DNA of 64,000 bases from a virus. The stretch lies in IMG/VR virus record IMGVR_UViG_3300009163_000026, positions 1 to 64,000 of that record, one strand, 5' to 3'. The position numbers and the translations under genes were made by a program. Below are positions 58,704 through 64,000 of this stretch, in pieces. How positions within the stretch are numbered: the first letter of the stretch is position 1; each line of letters starts with the position of its first letter. The notes beneath the pieces are model-generated. The model searched no databases. It was not told the DNA's origin and worked only from the letters and a program-made list of their open reading frames with translations.

Positions 58704-58721
58704 ATTATAATTTATTTAGTT

Positions 58722-58997
58722 TTATAGAATACCGGTTGACAACTCTACGACAGTTATAATTACCAGCCACATAAAAGTATTAACGCGTAAAGCAGCTTTT
58801 AAATTATAGTCACACTTGATCAAAAGGTCAACAGAATTTAATACTAGAGCGCAAAGCCCAAGCAATAGAAAGAAATTAAAGTTGGTTTGCGGTAAGAATT
58901 CTCTAAGCAAAGCAGCTACAAGAGCTGTTGCCCAAACAGCTTCAAAAATCACATAAGCGCCAGCAAGGCAGCTTAATAGTATTGTTCTCATTGTCAT
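58722..58997 (-). CDS. Small membrane protein
   Basis: 91 residues with three or four hydrophobic helices (AGAYVIFEAVWATALVAALL, FFLLLGLCALVLNSVDLLI, FMWLVIITVVELSTGIL). Either of the first two ATGs (58997, 58991) may be used. Function unknown. Confidence 0.6.
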   Translation of the reverse strand: MTMRTILLSCLAGAYVIFEAVWATALVAALLREFLPQTNFNFFLLLGLCALVLNSVDLLIKCDYNLKAALRVNTFMWLVIITVVELSTGIL

Positions 58998-58999
58998 AA

Positions 59000-59395
59000 T
59001 TATTTTTGCAATAGTGCTTCGATGATTTTCTCAGCGTTTTCTTGAATGGACGGATATTCAAGAGTGGTAAATTGTTCTCCATGTTTAGCAATAAAGGCTT
59101 GCCAATCAGCGAGAGCTTCTGGGGTCAGTGGTCGTTGTTGTGGGCGAGCTTCAGAAGCTTTGCGAATGATTTCAACCAATTGATCTTCTTTATCTCGCGC
59201 TGCGGCAGAAATTTCTGATTTGTTGGGATAGACTTGCTGACGAATAGAAGTGCTTCCTGGAGCAACTTTAACTAACCACCAACCTTCACGTAAGCCATCA
59301 TAAACATAAGGGTCATTCTCCTGTACATACTTACGTCCGACTTTCTTGTAACGAATTTGGCTCATCTTATCATATATTCTTGTTTGTGCATTCAT
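59000..59395 (-). CDS. Small protein of unknown function
   Basis: 131 residues; VYDGLREGWWLVKVAPGSTSIRQ (about 32-54) and a helical C-terminus resemble a common phage protein type. An internal Met at residue 11 is an alternative start. Confidence 0.6.
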   Translation of the reverse strand: MNAQTRIYDKMSQIRYKKVGRKYVQENDPYVYDGLREGWWLVKVAPGSTSIRQQVYPNKSEISAAARDKEDQLVEIIRKASEARPQQRPLTPEALADWQAFIAKHGEQFTTLEYPSIQENAEKIIEALLQK

Positions 59396-59405
59396 ATTTT
59401 ATATT

Positions 59406-59421
59406 ATTTTATTGGTGTTCC
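59406..59421 (-). promoter_or_regulatory. Early-type element
   Basis: GGAAC-ACCAA-TAAAAT; 10 nt to the ATG at 59395. Confidence 0.55.
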
Positions 59422-59684
59422 GTAGCGCGGGGTTCCGTAGAGCCTCGAATACGATGAGCCGAAGTAACCCATTGCCCAATGCATGGATTTGTTTCACCTC
59501 GTTGTTGCATGATGATAGCTTCCTTGATCTTCTTAGCGTACTTAGCTGGGTCAAATTCAACCAAGCCAACATCATTGTAACCTCCACAGCTCAAAAAGAG
59601 TGCAATCTCACGCAGCGCGTCTTCCGCTAAGTAAGCTTTCTCTTCTGCTGCTTCAGCTCTTTTAAGTAATTGTTCTTTGGTCAT
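59409..59684 (-). CDS. Small helical protein
   Basis: 91 residues; MTKEQLLKRAEAAEEKAYLA then LSCGGYNDVGLVEFDPAKYAKK. No family recognised. Its 3' end contains the next early-type element. Confidence 0.6.
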   Translation of the reverse strand: MTKEQLLKRAEAAEEKAYLAEDALREIALFLSCGGYNDVGLVEFDPAKYAKKIKEAIIMQQRGETNPCIGQWVTSAHRIRGSTEPRATEHQ

Positions 59685-60376
59685 GCCTTATTATATCTTT
59701 GTTCCTTACTGTGTTCTAAGAATTCCAACTCCGCAAGTATCCTAGCACGGCATCCATTAAAGTCAGTACTAAAATGATTATGGAAATGTCCAGCGTAGCT
59801 TTTTTTCGGCCTTGCCAATTTAAACAAGATATCATGATCATATCTTTCTTGGAGACATTCATCCCAAAGTGTGGGATCGTCTTTTAACCAATGATAGAAC
59901 GGTTGTTTATCAGTTGGTCCCAGCCAAGACGGAACAGAGTGAGTAATCAAAACATCACACTCTTCAATCTTAGATTTATTAAGGACGAATGGCTCGTCTT
60001 TCCAATAAGAGAATCCTTCTCGCCGTATCTTTCGGTCAATAGAGATTGCTCCACCAACAAATAAAAACTTTTCATCGTTTATGATTTGTGTGTGGTAATC
60101 TGGAAGCAATTTAAAATGACTTAAATCTACTGAACCATCAAAGTAAGCGGGATCTGAGTGATTGCCTCTGATGCTCAAATACTCAATGTCTTTTGATTTT
60201 AAATAATCGTTGTATTCGTTAAATTGTTCTAGCTGTTTATCTCTAGGCACAAAGCCTTCACCGCCATCTCCAACATGAATCAAAATGCAATCTTTAATGC
60301 CATAAGCTTCAATAAGACGAAACATAACAGCATATTTGCCATGATTGTCACCAACAATATAAACTTTACGGTACAT
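59681..60376 (-). CDS. Calcineurin-like metallophosphoesterase
   Basis: 231 residues. All metal motifs are present: VGDNHGKYAVM (D-x-H), HVGDGGEGF (GD), LSIRGNHSDPAYF (GNHD/S), LITHSVPSW (H) and YAGHFHNHFS (GHxH). It probably hydrolyses a phosphodiester or cyclic/linear nucleotide; substrate unknown, an anti-defence cyclic-nucleotide role is possible. A second member of the fold lies at the right window edge. Confidence 0.85.
   Translation of the reverse strand: MYRKVYIVGDNHGKYAVMFRLIEAYGIKDCILIHVGDGGEGFVPRDKQLEQFNEYNDYLKSKDIEYLSIRGNHSDPAYFDGSVDLSHFKLLPDYHTQIINDEKFLFVGGAISIDRKIRREGFSYWKDEPFVLNKSKIEECDVLITHSVPSWLGPTDKQPFYHWLKDDPTLWDECLQERYDHDILFKLARPKKSYAGHFHNHFSTDFNGCRARILAELEFLEHSKEQRYNKA
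59690..59705 (-). promoter_or_regulatory. Early-type element
   Basis: GGAAC-AAAGA-TATAAT; 5 nt to the ATG at 59684. Confidence 0.65.
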
Positions 60377-60566
60377 CTTTAATATATTTTTCTTGTTTTA
60401 AATAATGCAAGATTTCGTCTTGCGGTCCATGAGTATAGCCTACCTTTTTTAATTTTCCACGTGCTTGTATTAGGGTAAGATCACGATAAGTCTCACCAAA
60501 AGAATGATAAAATATCATAGCGAACTTTGTAAACACGATGCTGTTGCCAGATTTATAGTATCTCAC
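60366..60566 (-). CDS. Small protein beginning MRYYKSGNS
   Basis: 66 residues, overlapping the phosphoesterase start by 11 nt. The MRY start is not followed by the MRY-family core motif, so I do not count it as a paralog. Confidence 0.5.
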   Translation of the reverse strand: MRYYKSGNSIVFTKFAMIFYHSFGETYRDLTLIQARGKLKKVGYTHGPQDEILHYLKQEKYIKDVP

Positions 60567-60576
60567 TCTATTATAA

Positions 60577-61266
60577 TTATGCTTTCATGTATCCTTGCTT
60601 TTTTGCTTCAGACGGAGATAACGTTGCATACCAGCTACCTCTCTTACATATATCTCCCGCCTTGCCGCTATCCTGACAAGTCTTTGAAGTAAGATACTCT
60701 GCAAAACGAATCATACCATCAATGGTCTTGTCTCCGCTGTCAACATATACTCTTAGAGTTCCAAACTTTTCTTTATACTGAGCAACCTTTACTTGGCGTG
60801 GTTTGACATAGATATACATCTCACTTATAAACCATGCCGTAATCCTTAGCGTGAGTCTTCTTACCTTCATTGCAAAACTTTTGTTCATCTTTTTTGTTTG
60901 CTCTTCATTTCTAGCAACAGTATAGTCAACCTTTTTGTATGGATTAAAGATGACATCTAGCCGCGCGTGAATCTTTCTCCAGATATTTTTATACACCCAA
61001 GCTTTGATCTTCTTGTCTGGATTGTCTTCAGTTTTGGTGGTGTACTTAATGTACTGATCGATGCTACCAAACAGATTATCCACAAGCGTCTCCCAACCCT
61101 TTGGGCAATCATTCCAGCATCGCTGAAATTGCGGCAGTAGTTGTCCATCTTCTCCAGTGTAGAAAAGATCAGGATACTTCTTAAATAAGTGTTGCTCAAA
61201 GTCAAATTCTGCTTTGGCCGTTGCTTCAATCTTTTCTTTTAGTTCTTTTGTGTTTTTTGCTTTCAT
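60577..61266 (-). CDS. Conserved phage hypothetical protein with EKFGTLRVY motif
   Basis: 229 residues. The C-terminal VAQYKEKFGTLRVYVDSGDKTIDGMIRFAE region with later Cys (TCQDSGKAGDIC) matches a family frequent in phages that often carries a zinc ribbon; here only two to three Cys remain. Helical N-terminus. Function unknown. Confidence 0.65.
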   Translation of the reverse strand: MKAKNTKELKEKIEATAKAEFDFEQHLFKKYPDLFYTGEDGQLLPQFQRCWNDCPKGWETLVDNLFGSIDQYIKYTTKTEDNPDKKIKAWVYKNIWRKIHARLDVIFNPYKKVDYTVARNEEQTKKMNKSFAMKVRRLTLRITAWFISEMYIYVKPRQVKVAQYKEKFGTLRVYVDSGDKTIDGMIRFAEYLTSKTCQDSGKAGDICKRGSWYATLSPSEAKKQGYMKA

Positions 61267-61601
61267 AATTTATTTAAATTTTTATCAAACAATCCAAGCA
61301 CCCAATTCAATCGGAATTGGCAATTAAAACGATCACTGGTGTAAAACAAATTACCAGCAATATCTTCCTCACTCTTATAGCCATAAGTATCTAACGGACT
61401 TCGCTCATCACGGCCATAATAATCATCAACGGCAAGCCACTTAGATTGTGCAGCAATCACTCCAACATAAGGACGAATAATATCTTTTGCAGTTTCTAGA
61501 GGTACTCCTTGGCGGTAGAAATTACTAAACACATGTTTAGTCAACAGCTTGTAACGTGCTGTTGCTTTTTTCTCAAGGCGATCCTTGGTCTTTTTTTTCA
61601 T
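61263..61601 (-). CDS. Protein of unknown function
   Basis: 112 residues; KKATARYKLLTKHVFSNFYRQ and DDYYGRDERSPLDTYGYKSEED. Overlaps the next gene by 4 nt. No family recognised. Confidence 0.6.
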   Translation of the reverse strand: MKKKTKDRLEKKATARYKLLTKHVFSNFYRQGVPLETAKDIIRPYVGVIAAQSKWLAVDDYYGRDERSPLDTYGYKSEEDIAGNLFYTSDRFNCQFRLNWVLGLFDKNLNKL

Positions 61602-61606
61602 ATCTT

Positions 61607-61622
61607 ATTGTATCAGTGTTTC
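61607..61622 (-). promoter_or_regulatory. Variant early-type element
   Basis: GAAAC-ACTGA-TACAAT, one mismatch in the GGAAC block; 5 nt to the ATG at 61601. Confidence 0.5.
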
Positions 61623-61630
61623 AGTTATTT

Positions 61631-61843
61631 TTAATGAATATAAATTGCTTCGCAGTCAAATGGATCGGTGTGGGAGTATGCTACGTCATGCTTACCATAA
61701 TACCATTCAGTGAACGTATTGAGCTTGATTTTGACTTGACCTGCGTGTTCAGCTTCATTTACGCCACCTTCATAGCCGCTAACAATTACCATAAGTTCTG
61801 GATCGTAGCCTTGCAGCTTTTCAATTAAATGTTTGACTTGCAT
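61631..61843 (-). CDS. Small conserved phage protein
   Basis: 70 residues; MQVKHLIEKLQGYDPELMVI then VSGYEGG, a pattern seen in many small phage proteins (LI..L...DP...V). Function unknown. Confidence 0.65.
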   Translation of the reverse strand: MQVKHLIEKLQGYDPELMVIVSGYEGGVNEAEHAGQVKIKLNTFTEWYYGKHDVAYSHTDPFDCEAIYIH

Positions 61844-61849
61844 AACTAT

Positions 61850-61865
61850 ATTATATCAAAGTTCC
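61850..61865 (-). promoter_or_regulatory. Early-type element
   Basis: GGAAC-TTTGA-TATAAT; 6 nt to the ATG at 61843. Confidence 0.65.
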
Positions 61866-61868
61866 TTC

Positions 61869-62261
61869 TCAAAGTAAAGGTTTATTTTCAAAAATGTTGC
61901 CGATTACTTCACAGCTGGCGAAGGCAGGAATACTACTGCTTCCAAAATTTCTATGCGTGACTATAGGATCTTGAATGAAGCAGCCAAGCATGTCGTCCTC
62001 ACCATTGGAGTATTGACCGATTCTGATTTCTCGATTCTTTTCTCTATAGACTACAATGTCACCTTCATAAATGTCAACTCCGTTCTTATCTTTAAGACCT
62101 GTATATTGTTGCACGATGCATTCATTACCACCAGATCCATTTTGAAGATTGTGAAATTCACCCTTCAAGGAAAGAACATAATGCCCTTGATAGCCTTCAT
62201 CGCATCGAGTGAATCGTTCTGCTAGTTTATCCCAAGCTCTAAATTTTAGTTCTCTTTGCAT
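61869..62261 (-). CDS. YopX-family protein
   Basis: 130 residues from ATG 62261. MQRELKFRAWDKLAERF and VQQYTGLKDKNGVDIYEGDIV are the YopX signature of phage proteins with unknown function. Longer starts upstream are hydrophobic and unlikely. Overlaps the preceding small gene's stop by its ATG context (TTAATATG). Confidence 0.85.
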   Translation of the reverse strand: MQRELKFRAWDKLAERFTRCDEGYQGHYVLSLKGEFHNLQNGSGGNECIVQQYTGLKDKNGVDIYEGDIVVYREKNREIRIGQYSNGEDDMLGCFIQDPIVTHRNFGSSSIPAFASCEVIGNIFENKPLL

Positions 62262-62262
62262 A

Positions 62263-62442
62263 TTAATTTCCGTCTTCTGCTGGATTTGCATACAGCTTAT
62301 CAATCTTACTAAGTTCGTCAAGGATTCCTTGACGATCCATACTAATATTTCGAGCAATATAAATTTTAGCACAAATATTGTCAAGCATAAGTAATTGCTC
62401 TTCTTTTGAATATTCGTGAATACGTTTGTATTTGTCTTCCAT
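62263..62442 (-). CDS. 59-residue acidic helical protein
   Basis: MEDKYKRIHEYSKEEQLLML with two helices; start is 5 nt after an early-type element, and the stop is 1 nt before the YopX-like ATG. Confidence 0.65.
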   Translation of the reverse strand: MEDKYKRIHEYSKEEQLLMLDNICAKIYIARNISMDRQGILDELSKIDKLYANPAEDGN

Positions 62443-62447
62443 ACTTG

Positions 62448-62463
62448 ATTATATTGGTGTTCC
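62448..62463 (-). promoter_or_regulatory. Early-type element
   Basis: GGAAC-ACCAA-TATAAT; 5 nt to the ATG at 62442. Confidence 0.65.
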
Positions 62464-62735
62464 TACTTTGTCTTAATCTCCCAATCAAAGCAAAGTAGAT
62501 TAAAGAATGGCAGGTCTCTCTCAGCGTCATACACCTCAATCTCTTCTAGCCAAACATAAGTAGATGAAGAATTAAGTTCTGTCTTGCGCACAGTGTATTC
62601 TTGATCCTTAACCAAATACTTTTGATCGTCAACTACATTAGAAAACCATGCGTGTTCGCACGGGTACTTAAATATAATTTTCTGACCATCTGCTGGGAAT
62701 CCCAGTCTTTCTTTATCGTCTTCATACGTATTCAT
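62463..62735 (-). CDS. Small protein of unknown function
   Basis: 90 residues; beta-rich: VDDQKYLVKDQEYTVRKTEL then VWLEEIEVYDAERDLPFFNLLCF. The last segment contains LPFFN, faintly like the MRY core, but the start and overall pattern differ. Confidence 0.6.
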   Translation of the reverse strand: MNTYEDDKERLGFPADGQKIIFKYPCEHAWFSNVVDDQKYLVKDQEYTVRKTELNSSSTYVWLEEIEVYDAERDLPFFNLLCFDWEIKTK

Positions 62736-62736
62736 A

Positions 62737-63063
62737 TTAATAATTTAATTTTAAAAAATCTGTATCTTTATCAAGCGTCTCGACAACATAATTAAAGCTC
62801 TGTGAATCTTTAGTTAATTTATCTAAAACGGATGCTCCATAAGAATGAAGTCCGTATCTAGTTTTGTTACACCTGTAAATTGAACCTGAATGGCCAGTAA
62901 ACTCGTATGCGTAACCAATGTCAGTGACTTTCTTAATACCGCTATTCAGCTGCCAACTTGCGCTGCCTGTATAACTGCCATTCCAGCAAGCAAAAACCTT
63001 GTAGTTTGCTTGCTTACCGTCAATTTTAATAACTACCCATTTATCTGGTTTATTTACGTCCAT
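62737..63063 (-). CDS. Small protein of unknown function
   Basis: 108 residues; KWVVIKIDGKQANYKVFACWNGSYTGSASW then YRCNKTRYGLHSY, beta-rich, resembling common phage hypothetical proteins. Overlaps the upstream gene by 10 nt. Confidence 0.6.
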   Translation of the reverse strand: MDVNKPDKWVVIKIDGKQANYKVFACWNGSYTGSASWQLNSGIKKVTDIGYAYEFTGHSGSIYRCNKTRYGLHSYGASVLDKLTKDSQSFNYVVETLDKDTDFLKLNY

Positions 63064-63548
63064 AATACTTGTCTTAATTCAAGTATAGTTGATAAAGTCT
63101 CATTATCAAGCCTTTCCATTTCTGCTTCAATACTAATTACTCCAGCATACCTTTTCAGATAATTGCTTTTATTATTAATCATGTCATCAATATTAGTAAA
63201 CTCAGGATAAGCCTTGTATAAATCTTTATCTAATTGTGGCCTTTGCTTTGTGATATAATCATAGCATTTAAGGATTTTTGCTTTTGTTTCTTTCTTCTCC
63301 TCAAATATTTTTTCCCAGTTTGGACTGCTATCCCTAAAATCTTCTTCGTCCCAAGCAACATTCTCAAAGCATTTTTCTCCGTCAACGTAATGCACCAAGC
63401 ATTCGAACAGTATCATTCGAATCAACTCTACTTTATCGCACCAATGATTAGGAATCTTTTTGGTGAGCCACCTTTGGCGGGGATTAAACATGCATTTAAA
63501 GTCTGACCAAGCATTACTCCAGAACCACCACTTAAATATTTTCTTCAT
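63054..63548 (-). CDS. Protein of unknown function
   Basis: 164 residues, start MKKIFKWWFWSNAWSDFKCM, mostly helical with HWCDKVELIRMILFECLVHYV. No family recognised. Confidence 0.6.
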   Translation of the reverse strand: MKKIFKWWFWSNAWSDFKCMFNPRQRWLTKKIPNHWCDKVELIRMILFECLVHYVDGEKCFENVAWDEEDFRDSSPNWEKIFEEKKETKAKILKCYDYITKQRPQLDKDLYKAYPEFTNIDDMINNKSNYLKRYAGVISIEAEMERLDNETLSTILELRQVLWT

Positions 63549-63554
63549 ACACCT

Positions 63555-63570
63555 ATGGTACTAGAGTTCC
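63555..63570 (-). promoter_or_regulatory. Early-type element
   Basis: GGAAC-TCTAG-TACCAT; 6 nt to the ATG at 63548. Confidence 0.6.
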
Positions 63571-63771
63571 TTATTTGGCACGCTTAGATTTTTTCCACCA
63601 TTTACACCATGCGGTTGGCTTAATAACTCCAGCAACAGCAGAACAACCATGGGGCGGTCTCCACATGGTGCAGGCTTGACAAGCCTGTCCTTTAACAGTG
63701 CGCGCTACATAACCAGCCTCTACTTTAGAATGCTTGACTTTTTCTAAAAAGTATTGTATAAACTTTTTCAT
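63571..63771 (-). CDS. Small Cys4 protein, HiPIP-like
   Basis: 66 residues with four Cys: GQACQACTMWRPPHGCSAV and TAWCKWW, spacing C-x2-C-x8-C then a distant C before W. This resembles high-potential iron-sulfur proteins. An electron-carrier or Fe-S role is a guess from the motif; a zinc knuckle is equally possible. Confidence 0.55.
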   Translation of the reverse strand: MKKFIQYFLEKVKHSKVEAGYVARTVKGQACQACTMWRPPHGCSAVAGVIKPTAWCKWWKKSKRAK

Positions 63772-63778
63772 ACTATAT

Positions 63779-63786
63779 TATTTATA
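63779..63786 (-). promoter_or_regulatory. Late promoter element TATAAATA
   Basis: 7 nt upstream of the ATG at 63771. Confidence 0.5.
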
Positions 63787-63798
63787 ACCACTTTGTGA

Positions 63799-64000
63799 TT
63801 AAATATAAACTAATTCAAAATCTCCGTAATCATCAATAATGCAATAAGAACATGACTCATCGCAAAAGCTACCAGTATTGATATATGTGCATTTTGCAAA
63901 GTGTCGTATCTCTGGATAGTGCGTATGACCAGCAATAAGTATCTCTGCTGTTTTTTGATGCTTTAAGACAAACTTTGAACGAACTAAATCTTTAGCTCTT
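63799..64000 (-). CDS. Metallophosphoesterase, C-terminal part (cut by window edge)
   Basis: The last 66 residues are visible, stop at 63799. ILIAGHTHYPEIRHF is the GHTH metal motif, and YINTGSFCDES the following strand of LpxH/YfcE-type phosphoesterases. The N-terminal half lies beyond the window, so full length and start are unknown. Cys are more frequent than usual (CDESCSYC). Confidence 0.75.
   Translation of the reverse strand, partial: RAKDLVRSKFVLKHQKTAEILIAGHTHYPEIRHFAKCTYINTGSFCDESCSYCIIDDYGDFELVYI

Noticed and set aside
60366-60566. MRY-family member (starts MRYYKS)
   Set aside because: Lacks the PETHPxFN core and the C-terminal helix.
10-64000. Prophage or plasmid origin
   Set aside because: No integrase, repressor, attachment site or plasmid replication gene seen; the content is that of a lytic T4-type phage.

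Overview
The window looks like part of a large, AT-rich, tailed-phage genome of the T4 superfamily (contractile-tail myovirus) infecting a Gram-negative bacterium. The evidence is a prohead-core/scaffold/major-capsid run (16-2615), a gp5-like baseplate spike module (14697-17702), phage-type NrdA/NrdB, T4-type late promoters (TATAAATA), spanins, an outer-membrane-type beta-barrel gene and a tRNA cluster. I saw no integrase, repressor or bacterial housekeeping block. The host cannot be named from the sequence.

Layout. 0-5 kb: capsid genes, then an HNH endonuclease/DNA methyltransferase pair flanked by an 18-bp direct repeat. 5-11.6 kb (minus strand): sulfotransferase, glycosyltransferase and a 1413-residue fibre with YadA-like head repeats. 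11.7-14.6 kb (minus): a compact four-gene operon (QueF, NadR-like kinase, formyltransferase, DpdA-type transglycosylase) predicted to put a preQ1-derived 7-deazaguanine into phage DNA. 14.7-17.7 kb (plus): baseplate hub/spike. 17.7-22.1 kb (minus): ClpP-like protease, NrdA, NrdB and a phosphoribosyltransferase. 22.1-26 kb: lysis genes (lysozyme, holin candidate, embedded spanin pair) and DnaJ. 26-40 kb (minus): a large array of a paralogous family starting MRY with a core PETHPFFN-like motif (19 full copies in the window and one truncated copy), interrupted by a run of tiny early-type genes. 40-50 kb (minus): RadA-like ATPase, a MoxR AAA+/metallopeptidase/VWA trio and DnaK. 50-53 kb: a second fibre and a TorF-like porin. 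53-56 kb: tRNAs plus a gene-free, highly structured RNA region. 54.4-64 kb: many small early-type genes, including SprT-like, DUF932-like, YopX-like and two metallophosphoesterases.

Regulation. Two promoter-like signals recur. At least 29 minus-strand copies of GGAAC-N5-TATAAT (usually as AAGGGAAC or AAGGAAC) precede small genes, the DNA-modification operon and the tRNA transcripts. TATAAATA precedes structural and lysis genes, fibre genes and parts of the MRY array. In both classes the start codon usually begins only 5-8 nt after the -10-like element, where transcription should start, and Shine-Dalgarno sequences are mostly absent. The simplest reading is that this phage makes many leaderless or nearly leaderless mRNAs. 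The most novel items are this promoter architecture, the MRY array, the extra kinase in the 7-deazaguanine operon and the structured RNA next to odd tRNAs.
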